Below, piece by piece: positions 8,499 to 16,960 of a stretch of 64,000 bases of DNA. Location: the NCBI GenBank assembly GCA_965248235.1, contig CBDFIU010000004.1, forward strand, positions 1,054,001 through 1,118,000. Direction: 5' to 3'. This DNA comes from UBA6623 sp965248235 (lineage in GTDB: Bacteria; Acidobacteriota; Terriglobia; Bryobacterales; UBA6623). The position numbers and the translations under genes are program-made. Under the pieces are notes generated by a model, which did not search any database, was not told the origin of the DNA, and was given only the letters and a program-made list of their open reading frames with translations. Position 1 is the first letter of the stretch. Each line of letters opens with the position of its first letter.

Positions 8499-10982
8499 AT
8501 GTCCAGCACTCTTGTCAGTCGGAAAATCTTGGTCGTGGCGGTCGTGGCTTTGCTTTGGGCCGCGATCGGTTCGTTTGCGCAACAGGAATCGGCTCCCGCC
8601 GACACGGCGCGCGAAAACGGCGCAACGATTCCGGTTACTTTGCCCAACGGTTGGCGGCTCACGCCGGCGGGACGCCAAGTGCCGCTCAGCACGCTGCCGA
8701 TGTCGATCGCGCTCGCACCGCGGGGGAAACACGCCGTCGTGCTGAACGGCGGATTCCTGCCGCCGACGCTGAGCGTCATCGACACCGCGGCGGGTGAAGA
8801 GACAGCCCGCTTCCCGGTCACCGACGCCTGGCATGGGTTGACGTTCAACGCCCCGGGCGACAAGCTCTACGTCGGCGGGGGCTCTGAAGCCGCGGTTTTC
8901 GAGTTCAAGTTTCAAGACGGTGAGCTCACCGCCGGCCGTACCTTCCCGGTGCGCCCGGCGACCGAGCGCCGCCCCTCTGATCACGTCGGCGATGTGGCGC
9001 TTTCCCCTGACGGCCGCTTTCTCTACGTTGCCAATTTGTTCCGCAACCGCGTCACGGTGATGAACGCCTCGACCGGCTTCGTCGTAAAAGAGTTCGCGAC
9101 CGGCTTTCGACCCTATCGCCTGCTAATGAGTCCCAGCGGCAAGACGCTCTTCATCAGCCATTGGGCTGAATCGTCGATCGGCATCTACAGTCTCGACGAC
9201 GGACGGCTGCTCGAAAAGGTACCCGTCGGCCCGCATCCGACCGATATGCTGATTCGCCCGGAAACCAGCGACGACAAAGCCTCGGAGCCCGCTTCGGAAG
9301 TCGCCTCCGATAACCCGCTCTTGGACGATTCGCCGATCATTGCCAGGCTGTTCGTTGCCTGCGCCAATACGAACAGTGTTTGGAGCCTCGGTTTGACCGA
9401 GGGCGACCGCGTGCGTCCCCTGGAACGAATTGTCGTTTCACCCACGCCGCATGCTCCGGCGGGTTCGACGCCGACGGCGCTGGCGATGGGCCCGAAAGGC
9501 CGCTACCTCTACGTCGTCACGTCGGACAACAATGCCGTCGTTATGGTGGACGTCTCGGAAAGGCGATCCGGGGTCGCCGGGGCGATTCCGACCGGCTGGT
9601 ACCCGACCGACGTCGCCGTCACCGACGACGGCACGCTGCTTTATCTCAGCGGCAAGGGCGCCGGCTCTTACGCTCTGCCCGGCGGCCCCGACCCGACGCG
9701 GCGCAGCGCCGAGGCGGACTACGTCGCGACGCGTCAAACCGGCTCACTCGGAATCTTGCCGCCGCCGGGCGCGGCCGAGCTCGACCGACTCACTCGCCGG
9801 GTGATCGACAATTCCTTGTTTGACGAGAGTCTCTTGAGCGACGCCGGCGTACCGGACGGCAACCCGATTCCGAATCGCCCCGGGCTAGCGTCTCCGATCC
9901 GGCACGTGATCTACGTCATCAAGGAAAACCGCACCTACGACCAAGTGTTGGGCGATATCGAGAGCGGACGGGGCGACGAGGCTTTGGCGGTTTTCGGCGA
10001 GGCGGTGACGCCCAACCATCACAAGCTCAGCCGTGAATTCGTGCTCTTCGACAATTTCCACGCCGATGGCGACGTGAGCGCCGACGGATTGTCGTGGTCG
10101 GTCTCGGCGATGGCGACCGACTTCATCCAAAAGCTGTGGCCGGGCTATTACGGCCGCCGGCGGAAGGTTTTCGATTTCGAGGGCGGTGACCCGACGGCCA
10201 TTCCACCGGCACGCTATTTGTGGTCGAATGCGCTGGGAGCCGGCCTGAGCGTCCGCAACTACGGAGTCTGGACGGCGTCGACGAAGCGAGGACCGGTTGT
10301 CAAAGATCCCGGCTTGACAGCACATACGGCGCGAGACTTCCCTCCGTTTGACCTGGACGTCGCCGACGCGGCGCGGGTGGATGTTTTCTTGCGCGATCTG
10401 GCCCGCTTTGAAGACTCCGGGGAACTGTCTCGGCTGCTGCTGGTCCGATTGCCGGGAGACCACACGGCCGGACGCGCGCCGGGGAAGCTGACGGCCCGCG
10501 CCATGATGGCCGAACACGATTACGCGTTGGGGCGATTGATTGAAGGCGTGAGCCGAAGCCGGTTTTGGCCCGAGACCGCGGTTTTCGTCGTTGAAGATGA
10601 CGCGCAGGACGGCGCCGATCACGTCGACTCACACCGCTCGGTGGCGCTGATCGCGTCACCCTACGCGAAACGCGGGTTTGTCGATTCCCAGCGCTACTCG
10701 ACGACTTCGGTCTTGCGGACGATCGAGCTGATCCTCGGGCTGCGTCCGATGACGCAATTCGACGCCGCCGCCGAGCCGCTGTGGCGTGCTTTCCGACGGG
10801 AAGCCGATTCACGGCCTTATGAAGCGGTCAAGCCGAAAACATCGATCGATGACCGGAATCCGGCCGGGAAGGGCGGCAAGGCTCGACGCGTGGAGCAGCG
10901 TCGGCCGGCGCCAAAGCGGACGGTTGCGGTCAACCTCCCAGAATCTCCAAGTGGGCGGCACGCGCTCCAACCACACTTCTGA
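8499..10982 (+). CDS. Secreted YncE-like beta-propeller fused to a phosphoesterase/alkaline phosphatase-type domain
   Basis: The 827-residue protein starts with a signal peptide (KILVVAVVALLWAAIGSFAQQ), placing it outside the cytoplasm. The N-terminal half (to about residue 430) is a YVTN/YncE-type propeller with repeated strands such as SPDGRFLYVANLFRNRVTVMN and MGPKGRYLYVVTSDNNAVVMVDV. The C-terminal half starts RHVIYVIKENRTYDQVLGD, the hallmark of the phosphoesterase family, with DNFHADGDVSADGLSWS and VVEDDAQDGADHVDSHRS as probable metal-binding segments. This architecture is annotated in many acidobacterial genomes as a bifunctional YncE/alkaline phosphatase protein. The last 53 bp overlap the vapC 3' end on the opposite strand, so the basic C-terminal tail may be loosely conserved. 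Confidence 0.85.
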   Translation: MSSTLVSRKILVVAVVALLWAAIGSFAQQESAPADTARENGATIPVTLPNGWRLTPAGRQVPLSTLPMSIALAPRGKHAVVLNGGFLPPTLSVIDTAAGEETARFPVTDAWHGLTFNAPGDKLYVGGGSEAAVFEFKFQDGELTAGRTFPVRPATERRPSDHVGDVALSPDGRFLYVANLFRNRVTVMNASTGFVVKEFATGFRPYRLLMSPSGKTLFISHWAESSIGIYSLDDGRLLEKVPVGPHPTDMLIRPETSDDKASEPASEVASDNPLLDDSPIIARLFVACANTNSVWSLGLTEGDRVRPLERIVVSPTPHAPAGSTPTALAMGPKGRYLYVVTSDNNAVVMVDVSERRSGVAGAIPTGWYPTDVAVTDDGTLLYLSGKGAGSYALPGGPDPTRRSAEADYVATRQTGSLGILPPPGAAELDRLTRRVIDNSLFDESLLSDAGVPDGNPIPNRPGLASPIRHVIYVIKENRTYDQVLGDIESGRGDEALAVFGEAVTPNHHKLSREFVLFDNFHADGDVSADGLSWSVSAMATDFIQKLWPGYYGRRRKVFDFEGGDPTAIPPARYLWSNALGAGLSVRNYGVWTASTKRGPVVKDPGLTAHTARDFPPFDLDVADAARVDVFLRDLARFEDSGELSRLLLVRLPGDHTAGRAPGKLTARAMMAEHDYALGRLIEGVSRSRFWPETAVFVVEDDAQDGADHVDSHRSVALIASPYAKRGFVDSQRYSTTSVLRTIELILGLRPMTQFDAAAEPLWRAFRREADSRPYEAVKPKTSIDDRNPAGKGGKARRVEQRRPAPKRTVAVNLPESPSGRHALQPHF

Positions 10983-11370
10983 GAGGAATCGAGCCGTCGA
11001 AAGTCACCAGTCTTCCGCCCCGGCGCACTGCCATACCGAGCAGATAAACATCGGTGATGTTTCGGTGGCCGAGAATGTAGGGAGCGTCAAACAAGCTGTC
11101 GTCCAGTAAAGACACAACGACGTTCCAAAGTTCGTGGCCGGGCCCGGCACACAGACGCCTGATATGAGCGATCACGTCGGGGGCCCCGGCATCGAAGGAA
11201 GGGTACGACAGGTTGCTAAGCACACGAACACAGGCATTGATCGTATGCGGACAAGTGGCCCAGCCTTGTTTTCGATTTGCCCCGAACCAGCGATGGGCGT
11301 CCTCGTGGCTGGGATGATTCGGGTCAAACAGCGCTACGAGGACGTTCACATCCAGCAGAACAGCGCTCAT
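10930..11370 (-). CDS. vapC: VapC-family PIN-domain toxin
   Basis: This is a type II toxin candidate, a PIN-fold ribonuclease of 146 residues. MSAVLLDVNVLVALFDP carries the first catalytic Asp. The second acidic group lies near HPSHEDAHRWF, ITDVYLLGMAVRRGGRLVTFD contains the third acidic cluster, and LVTFDGSI the last conserved Asp. The start lies 3 bp downstream of the stop of the antitoxin gene, a typical vapBC arrangement. The 3' end overlaps convergently with the phosphoesterase gene on the other strand. Confidence 0.87.
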   Translation of the reverse strand: MSAVLLDVNVLVALFDPNHPSHEDAHRWFGANRKQGWATCPHTINACVRVLSNLSYPSFDAGAPDVIAHIRRLCAGPGHELWNVVVSLLDDSLFDAPYILGHRNITDVYLLGMAVRRGGRLVTFDGSIPLRSVVGARAAHLEILGG

Positions 11371-11373
11371 TCG

Positions 11374-11601
11374 TCATCCTTCGTCCCGGAATTGATTGAC
11401 TAGGTCGAGGTGCGGCTTCTTAGCCCCCTTTTTCGGTGTAAAAAGGGGAACGCCGTTTCGCGTTTTGGCGCCGGGTTTCGGTTGCAGAGCCTCGCGGACA
11501 AGCTCTGAAACAACACGGCCGGCCGTCGTACCGCGCTGTCGCGCCATCTGCTTCGCCACAAGGATGATGTCCTCGTCGAGATCAAGCGTCTCACCGGTCA
11601 A
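11374..11601 (-). CDS. vapB: VapB-type ribbon-helix-helix antitoxin
   Basis: The predicted protein neutralises the adjacent VapC and represses the operon. From a TTG at 11601 it is 75 residues, beginning (M)TGETLDLDEDIILVAKQMARQRGTTAG and continuing RVVSELVREALQP. That is the pattern of MetJ/Arc-type antitoxins: a short beta strand with alternating T-L-D-L-D, then two helices. AGGAAAAGG lies directly upstream of the TTG. The frame is also open to an ATG at 11679, which would add 26 residues of low-complexity sequence not seen in the family. The C-terminal tail after the DNA-binding part (FTPKKGAKKPHLDLVNQFRDE) would wrap the toxin. Confidence 0.75.
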   Translation of the reverse strand: MTGETLDLDEDIILVAKQMARQRGTTAGRVVSELVREALQPKPGAKTRNGVPLFTPKKGAKKPHLDLVNQFRDEG

Positions 11602-11699
11602 GCTCCTTTTCCTGAGCGCCCCGGCGTTCCCGAATACATCCGACTCAGGCTCGTCTTGTATTGGACAAGACGGCGCCATGGCTCGTGATTGTCCTTCCC

Positions 11700-11705
11700 T
11701 ATAAT
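11700..11705 (+). promoter_or_regulatory. Consensus -10 box for a probably leaderless hom transcript
   Basis: A perfect TATAAT ends 8 bp before the GTG start codon of hom at 11714. Initiation at the usual distance would fall within about 2 nt of the start codon. I see no convincing -35 hexamer 16-18 bp upstream. AAGG at 11707-11710 is too close to the start to be a standard Shine-Dalgarno site. Confidence 0.5.
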
Positions 11706-11713
11706 GAAGGCCT

Positions 11714-13033
11714 GTGGCTGCAATAAATCTTGGTGTTGTGGGCCTGGGAAATGTGGGCCGCGGCACCCTTCGCATCCTGGCTGACAACGCCGCTCAAATC
11801 GAAGCCAAATTGGGTTTTCCGCTGGTCGTCAAGGCCATTTGCTCTCGCTCGGTTCTCGATCAAGCGCCCGAGGAAGCCGCCCTTTTCCCGCAAGCCGCGC
11901 GGGCGACACGCTGGCAAGAGGTTGTCGAGAACCCCGACATCCACGTCGTCGCCGAGCTGATCGGCGGGACCACGGTCGCCGCCGAGATCATCGAGGGCGC
12001 CATCGCTCGCGGCAAATCCGTGGTCACGGCGAATAAGGAACTGATGGCCGCTCGCGGCGCGGAGCTATCCGATCGCGGCGTCGAGGCCGATATTTGTCTG
12101 GCGATGGAGGCGAGCGTCGCGGGCGGGATTCCGATTCACTCGGTGCTGCGGGAAGGCATTTCCGGTGACCGCATCGAGGCGATGATCGGCATTCTCAACG
12201 GAACCTGCAACTACATCCTGACCGAGATGGAACGCAGCGGCAACCCGCTGGAGTCGATCCTGACCGAGGCGCAACGATTGGGTTACGCCGAGGCGGACCC
12301 CAGCGCCGATGTCGACGGCTACGACGCGCAATCGAAACTCGCTTTGTTGTCGGCGCTGGCATTCGGCGTGAGGGTGGCGCCCCAAGACATTTACCGGGAA
12401 GGTATTCGGCGGATTCGCCCGATTGATTTCGCGTACGCCAACCGCCTGGGGCAAACGGTTCGTTTGATCGCCTCGGCGGAGCAGAGTGACCACGGGTTGT
12501 TGCTCTCGGTGCGGCCGGCATTGGTTCCGCGAAGGACAATCTTGGCGTCGGTGGACGGTTCCTACAACGCCATATGGGTACGCGGGGTCCATGGAGCCGA
12601 TACGTTTTACTACGGCCGCGGCGCGGGACCGACACCGACCGGCGTCGCCGTGGTGAGTGACCTGATGCGGGTGGCGCGTGAGATTGTCAGCGGCAGTCCG
12701 CAACGCGTTTCCCCCTTCGCGCACTCGCGGCTGAAGCAACACGCGCCGATTCCGATTGACAGCCAAATCCGACCGCACTATTTGCGCTTCCGCGTGAAAG
12801 ACCAGCCGGGAATTATCGCGAGCCTTGGGTCGATACTGGCGTCCGCGGGCATCAGTCTCGATGCGGTTCTGCAAGAGCCCAGTCACGAAAAAGATGACTT
12901 GCCGTTCGTGATCACCGTTGAGCCGACGAAACAGAGCGCGATTTCCCAAGCCGTCGACCATATGAAAGGATTGGATTTCTTGGTCGACGAACCATTGGCC
13001 ATGCCGCTCGAAGAAGGGTTAGAAACAGCTTGA
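11714..13033 (+). CDS. hom: Homoserine dehydrogenase
   Basis: This enzyme reduces aspartate semialdehyde to homoserine with NAD(P)H, on the route to threonine, methionine and isoleucine. GVVGLGNVGRGTL at the N-terminus is the Rossmann nucleotide-binding loop. VVTANKELMA is a family motif, and GILNGTCNYILTEM is the hallmark catalytic segment. YAEADPSADVDGYDAQSKLALLSALAFG contains the conserved acidic and Lys residues for catalysis. A C-terminal ACT domain (YLRFRVKDQPGIIASLGSILASAGISLDAVLQE) suggests feedback regulation, typically by threonine. The length of 439 residues is normal. Translation starts at a GTG that closely follows a TATAAT box. Confidence 0.95.
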   Translation: MAAINLGVVGLGNVGRGTLRILADNAAQIEAKLGFPLVVKAICSRSVLDQAPEEAALFPQAARATRWQEVVENPDIHVVAELIGGTTVAAEIIEGAIARGKSVVTANKELMAARGAELSDRGVEADICLAMEASVAGGIPIHSVLREGISGDRIEAMIGILNGTCNYILTEMERSGNPLESILTEAQRLGYAEADPSADVDGYDAQSKLALLSALAFGVRVAPQDIYREGIRRIRPIDFAYANRLGQTVRLIASAEQSDHGLLLSVRPALVPRRTILASVDGSYNAIWVRGVHGADTFYYGRGAGPTPTGVAVVSDLMRVAREIVSGSPQRVSPFAHSRLKQHAPIPIDSQIRPHYLRFRVKDQPGIIASLGSILASAGISLDAVLQEPSHEKDDLPFVITVEPTKQSAISQAVDHMKGLDFLVDEPLAMPLEEGLETA

Positions 13034-13161
13034 CAGGTAAGATGGCTTACACTTGTCGGCCTCCGGTACGGAATCTCGGTCGGAGGTCATGCTAAACAAT
13101 CTCGGCGATTTGCAAAACAATTGTCATATTTTTAGTAAATCTTAAGACAAAGGTATACAAT

Positions 13162-13992
13162 ATGAAGTTCATGTCCTTGGGGAAAACTCTGCGAATGCGG
13201 CGCCTGATGCGGCAAGGGCGCGTCGTTATCGTAGCCGTCGACCATGGCAATGCCGCAGGCGTTGTGCCGGGTTTGGAAGATCCGGTCGCAGTTGTCAAGA
13301 TGGCCGCGCAAGCTGGAGCCGACGGGATTCTCATCACCCCCGGCGTTTTGGAACAGTGTCTTGATGTTGTGGGTGATTTGGCCATCATCCTGCGTATTGA
13401 CGGTTGCGTGACGACATTGGGCGGCGGCCCCATGGAGCAGTTTTGCAGTGTCGAGCATGCGGCGACGCTGGGCGTGGACGCGGTTGTGATCAATGCCACC
13501 GTGGGCGCCGAGCACGAGCGCGAGGAACTAGAAAAAGTCGGATCCGTGGCCACCGAGGGTCGTCGTTGGGGCATGCCGGTGGTCGCCGAAATGCTGAGCC
13601 AACGCATGATGGAGAATCACATGGACTTCAGCGGCAACGGCAGCGGCACGCTGCCGGGCGATATTGCCTCCGATGTCGCCATGGCTTCGCGAGTCGGCGC
13701 CGAGCTGGGCGCTGACGCAATTAAGACCCGCTATCCCGGCGACCCGCAGCGTTTTCGCGAAATCGTGGCCGCCACGGGTCGTCCCGTGCTCGTGGCGGGC
13801 GGCCCGCAGCGCGGCAGCGGATTGGAAGGGTCGCTGCGCTTGGTCGAGGAGGTAGTCGAGGCCGGTGCATCGGGCATCGTCTTCGGTCGCATTATTTGGC
13901 AGCATCCCGAACCCGCCGAGATTCTTCGAGCGCTTTGCGCGATGGTTCACGACGACGCCACGGTCGAGGAAGTCCTACAAGCCGGCGGCTAG
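13162..13992 (+). CDS. DhnA/FbaB/LsrF-type class I aldolase
   Basis: The 276-residue TIM-barrel protein matches the DeoC/FbaB/LacD superfamily of Schiff-base aldolases. VIVAVDHGNAAG is the characteristic first strand, ITPGVLEQ the second, and DAIKTRYPGDPQRF holds the probable Schiff-base Lys. RPVLVAGGPQRGSG is the phosphate-binding loop, and GIVFGRIIWQHPEP the final strand. Known relatives include class I fructose-bisphosphate aldolase, the ADH/AroA' synthase of archaeal aromatic biosynthesis and LsrF, and I cannot choose among them. AAAGG at 13149-13153 is a reasonable ribosome binding site. It follows hom but is separated by an AT-rich gap of about 130 bp that may hold its own promoter. Confidence 0.82.
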   Translation: MKFMSLGKTLRMRRLMRQGRVVIVAVDHGNAAGVVPGLEDPVAVVKMAAQAGADGILITPGVLEQCLDVVGDLAIILRIDGCVTTLGGGPMEQFCSVEHAATLGVDAVVINATVGAEHEREELEKVGSVATEGRRWGMPVVAEMLSQRMMENHMDFSGNGSGTLPGDIASDVAMASRVGAELGADAIKTRYPGDPQRFREIVAATGRPVLVAGGPQRGSGLEGSLRLVEEVVEAGASGIVFGRIIWQHPEPAEILRALCAMVHDDATVEEVLQAGG

Positions 13993-14092
13993 AACCAGCA
14001 GCCCGTGGTGAGAGTCCGACTACGCCAAAAGGGGCACACTCCGTTTCTATGAATCCGCGGTTTCATAAGACCGCCATGAAAATGGGGACGAG

Positions 14093-14200
14093 GGCGCTCC
14101 TGCCGCCCTTTCAGGGCTCGCCCGGATGAGAATTTCACAAGAGTTCCGCCTTCGGCTCCACCGTGGGCTATATGCCCGCCGCCGCTTCGCGGCTCAAGAG
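14093..14200 (+). repeat. Interspersed palindromic repeat, family A (variant 2)
   Basis: The unit contains gccctttcagggctc, then gttccgccttcggctccacc, then gggctatatgcccgccgcc and a final gccgcttcgcggct dyad. It matches 20693-20800 closely and 55380-55495 in the opposite orientation. The preceding bases (gtggtgagagtccgactacgc, then ccgcggtttca near 14060) also have a degenerate counterpart at 8400-8483 downstream of the HAD gene, so the full repeat may be longer. Confidence 0.75.
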
Positions 14201-14305
14201 ATTACTTCCGCCATGGGCTGCCGGCCCCGTCGGGCGCGAGGAATCGGTTTGCCGACCCGATTGATCGCGAACACCGCCGAGCGGTGCTGCCTTCTCGGTT
14301 CCCGG

Positions 14306-14311
14306 TAAAAT
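14306..14311 (+). promoter_or_regulatory. -10-like box 8 bp before the truB start
   Basis: TAAAAT at 14306-14311 lies 8 bp upstream of the truB ATG at 14320. There is no clear -35 hexamer and no Shine-Dalgarno sequence, so a leaderless transcript is possible. The evidence is position and sequence only. Confidence 0.35.
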
Positions 14312-14319
14312 AGCCCTTC

Positions 14320-15201
14320 ATGGATGGTATTCTGGTCCTCGACAAACCGGCCGGTATTTCCTCGCACGAAGCGGTGCAGCGTCTGCGGCGCCTGACGGGC
14401 ATCAAAAAGATAGGCCACCTCGGAACACTCGACCCGCTCGGGACGGGCGTATTGCCGATGCTGATCGGTCGGGCGACGCGGCTGGCGCGCTTCTTCTCGC
14501 ATCACGAACGAGTGTATGAATCGGTATTTCGCTTTGGTTTCGCGACCGATAGCTACGACATGGACGGCGAGCCCGCCTCCGAACCCAAGCAGGTCGAGCT
14601 TACTCGGGAACAACTCGAGGTCGTGCTGCCCCGATTCCGCGGCCGTCTGATGCAAACGCCGCCGCCGATTTCCGCGAAGAAGATCGGCGGTGTGCGGGCA
14701 TACAAACTGGCCCGCAAGAACAAGCCTGTGAATCTCGACCCGGTCGAGATCGAAGTGCATGAATTCGATCTATTGGACGTGGAGGGAGACCGCACTCGAG
14801 TTCGGGTGCGCTGCTCAAAGGGCACGTATCTGCGGTCGCTGGCCCATGACCTGGGCATCGAGCTGAGCGTAGGAGCCCATGTGGAAGGCCTGCGGCGACT
14901 GGCGATGGGCGAGTTTACGATCGAAAACGCTCGAACGTTCGAGCAATTGGAAACGATGCGAGAAGAGGGAAGGCTCGAGGAAGCGCTGCTGCCGCCGGAA
15001 ACCTTGCTGCCCGAGCTACCGTCGGAGCGGGTGGACGCGACGACCGCGACTCTCATCGCCCATGGGCGCGATTTTCGCGTGTCAGCCTTCGGCAACGGGA
15101 AGGGCGCGAAGCTCGTGAAGGCGATTGCCCCCGACGGCAGGCTGCTGGCGATCGCCGAGGCAAGATTGCCGTTGCTGTATCATCCGATCGTGGTGTTGTG
15201 A
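14320..15201 (+). CDS. truB: tRNA pseudouridine-55 synthase
   Basis: TruB converts U55 of the T-loop in most tRNAs to pseudouridine. The 293-residue protein begins MDGILVLDKPAGISSHEAVQ, a typical TruB N-terminus. KIGHLGTLDPLGTGVLPMLIG holds the catalytic Asp in the GTLDP motif. The conserved PPPISAKKIGGVRAYKLAR and RVRCSKGTYLRSLAHDLG segments follow, and a C-terminal PUA-like domain (about residues 235-293) completes it. In many bacteria truB sits by infB and rbfA, but here it stands alone beside aldolase and zinc-ribbon genes. Confidence 0.95.
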   Translation: MDGILVLDKPAGISSHEAVQRLRRLTGIKKIGHLGTLDPLGTGVLPMLIGRATRLARFFSHHERVYESVFRFGFATDSYDMDGEPASEPKQVELTREQLEVVLPRFRGRLMQTPPPISAKKIGGVRAYKLARKNKPVNLDPVEIEVHEFDLLDVEGDRTRVRVRCSKGTYLRSLAHDLGIELSVGAHVEGLRRLAMGEFTIENARTFEQLETMREEGRLEEALLPPETLLPELPSERVDATTATLIAHGRDFRVSAFGNGKGAKLVKAIAPDGRLLAIAEARLPLLYHPIVVL

Positions 15202-15214
15202 GATCTCGAAGAAG

Positions 15215-15460
15215 TCAGCCCATCCCGAGTTCGTCGACTTGCTCCACTGGAGAGCCGCAGCGGGGGCAGACGAGCGACCCGCAATGCGGGCAAGCGGTAG
15301 GCGCGGCAACCGCTTCCGCGCAGAGAGGACAATACTGATCGGGCGATGAATCGTCCCGCGACGACGCGTTGGCGAGCGGCGGCAGATTTCCGCCGCAGTC
15401 GCGGCAGCGGGCGGGTTCTTTGGATCTTGGAACCGACATGCCGGTAAGTCGTTCCATCAT
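15215..15460 (-). CDS. Small double zinc-ribbon protein
   Basis: This is an 81-residue protein of unknown function with five Cys pairs. CRDCGG (residues 19-24) and CPLC form one probable zinc ribbon, and CPHC plus CPRC form a second. No catalytic domain is attached. It may serve as a zinc-dependent adaptor, though this is not supported further. The first ATG is at 15460 and a second in-frame ATG is at 15439. The latter shares the tetranucleotide CATG with the start codon of the divergent gene at 15438, so one or both starts are unusual. It is convergent with truB, ending 13 bp from its stop. Confidence 0.6.
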   Translation of the reverse strand: MMERLTGMSVPRSKEPARCRDCGGNLPPLANASSRDDSSPDQYCPLCAEAVAAPTACPHCGSLVCPRCGSPVEQVDELGMG

Positions 15461-16547
15461 AGAGAAAACGCCCGCGCCTTTCGCGGCGTCACGGAACGAT
15501 CTTCACGCCCTTGCCGGGATTGTCGTGATTGGGCTGGCGGCGGTTTGCGGCTCACCCTCCGAAACAGCCTCGCTCGAATCGGCCTTCGTGGCGCGTAATA
15601 CGATCGAAATCATCAAGGAATTGGACCCGGAAGCCCCCGTCGTTGCAACTTTGAAGCTGGGAACCCGAGTGGGGATCGTCGCCCGACGCCGCCGCTTCGT
15701 GAAGCTCCGAACCGAAAGCGGCGTTGAGGGTTGGACGCAGGAATCGAAGCTCATCACGCCGGAAGTACGAGGGCTGATGGAGCAATTACGCGAGCAAACC
15801 GCGCAAGACCCGACACAGGGGCAGGTGCACGCTTTCAGCACGTTAAATGTTCACCTCGAGCCGCATCGTTGGTCGCCGACGCTCTATCAATTACAGGCCG
15901 ACAAGGGGGCCGACATGCTGCGTCACAGATTGGTCGAACGGCTGCCGCATGAGCCTCGGCCCGGTCGCCCCGCGCCGGCGCCGACCGGTCTCGACGATTG
16001 GTATTTGGTGCGTACGACCGGCGGTCAGCCGGGTTGGGTGCTGACGACCGGCGTCTATTCGGGCATTCCCGATGAAGTCAAACAGTATGCGGAGAGACGG
16101 CGGATCAGCGCCTACCTGCCCTTGGACGAGGTGTCGACCCGTTCGGGCGAAAAGAAGCCGACCTGGTTTTGGGCACAGGCCGGGATGGCGAAGCAGCCCC
16201 ACGACTTCTCGATCATCCGCGTTTTTCAATGGAGTCGGCGTACCAACGCCTATCAGACACTTCGGGTCGAGCGGGGCCTGACGGGCTATCTCCCGGTCGA
16301 ATTCCTTCCCAAGGTTGAGGCCAAACGGGGGACCGGGCCGGGCTTCCGGTTCGTGGTCGGCCACAAAGGGAAGCAGTTGCGGCGAACGTATTTGTTGTTG
16401 CAGTCGCGGGTGTACCTCATCGAGCAAGAGCCGGCAGGCTCGCCTCGTGGGCAGCTTCGGTTGGTTCGCGAAGCGAAGAAACCCCCCGGCCCGCCGCCGA
16501 GTCTCGTGGATCGCCTGATTCGCCGCTGGCGGGAATGGACGGGTTGA
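15438..16547 (+). CDS. Secreted or lipoprotein SH3-like domain protein of unknown function
   Basis: This is a 369-residue protein. After a moderately hydrophobic N-terminal stretch (ALAGIVVIGLAAVCGSP) that could be a signal or weak lipobox, it has a bacterial SH3-like domain: VVATLKLGTRVGIVARRRRFVKLRTESGVEGWTQ. A second SH3-like segment may lie near YLVRTTGGQPGWVLTTGVYSGIP. Such domains bind cell-wall peptides or act as protein-interaction modules. The C-terminus is basic (RLIRRWREWTG). The start at 15438 is uncertain because it overlaps head-to-head with the zinc-ribbon gene. No enzymatic domain is visible. Confidence 0.6.
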   Translation: MPVSRSIIEKTPAPFAASRNDLHALAGIVVIGLAAVCGSPSETASLESAFVARNTIEIIKELDPEAPVVATLKLGTRVGIVARRRRFVKLRTESGVEGWTQESKLITPEVRGLMEQLREQTAQDPTQGQVHAFSTLNVHLEPHRWSPTLYQLQADKGADMLRHRLVERLPHEPRPGRPAPAPTGLDDWYLVRTTGGQPGWVLTTGVYSGIPDEVKQYAERRRISAYLPLDEVSTRSGEKKPTWFWAQAGMAKQPHDFSIIRVFQWSRRTNAYQTLRVERGLTGYLPVEFLPKVEAKRGTGPGFRFVVGHKGKQLRRTYLLLQSRVYLIEQEPAGSPRGQLRLVREAKKPPGPPPSLVDRLIRRWREWTG

Positions 16548-16684
16548 TCGGCCGCAACCGTCAAGCGCGGTTCAAGGCTTTACGAGAAAGCTTCCATGAC
16601 TCCGCCGGACTCACTCGCGATCTTGTCGGGTATCCACCTGATGCACAATACTCCCGAAGGCCATTTCCCGAGGAATCCGCTTCC

Positions 16685-16960
16685 TCAGGCGATTTCGATG
16701 TGATCGATGACGCCGACAACAGCCGCGTCAATGGGGGAACCGGGACGGTCCACAGACGACATGGCGGTCCAACCGTCGATCGCGAGCAAAACCTGATCGC
16801 CGACGCCGGCGTCGACCGAGTCGACGGCCAAGAAAGGGGCGGTATCCTCAAGCGGTTCTCCCTGCGGGTCGGTGGGCGCCACAATCAACAATTTGAGGCC
16901 TTCGTGGCTCGGATGCTTTTGGGTAGCGATGGTCTCGCCGACAACGCGCCCGATGATCAT
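16685..16960 (-). CDS. Microcompartment vertex protein (EutN/CcmL family), third copy
   Basis: BMC-P proteins form pentamers that cap the 12 vertices of a bacterial microcompartment shell. This 91-residue copy starts MIIGRVVGETIATQKHPSHEGLKLLIV, the family's N-terminal strand pattern. VDSVDAGVGDQVLLAIDG follows, and AAVVGVIDHIEI at the end matches the usual D-x-x-V-V-G-I-V-D. The ATG overlaps the stop of the preceding EutN gene (ATGA), so they are translationally coupled. It is the last gene of the BMC operon. Confidence 0.9.
   Translation of the reverse strand: MIIGRVVGETIATQKHPSHEGLKLLIVAPTDPQGEPLEDTAPFLAVDSVDAGVGDQVLLAIDGWTAMSSVDRPGSPIDAAVVGVIDHIEIA

Noticed and set aside
9885..10622. 245-codon minus-strand frame in the phosphoesterase gene
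   Set aside because: Antisense to a conserved phosphoesterase domain, with no motif.
13143..13161. TATACA directly before the DhnA-type aldolase as a -10 box
   Set aside because: It is only 2 bp from the ATG, so transcription would start inside the coding region; AAAGG there fits a ribosome site instead.
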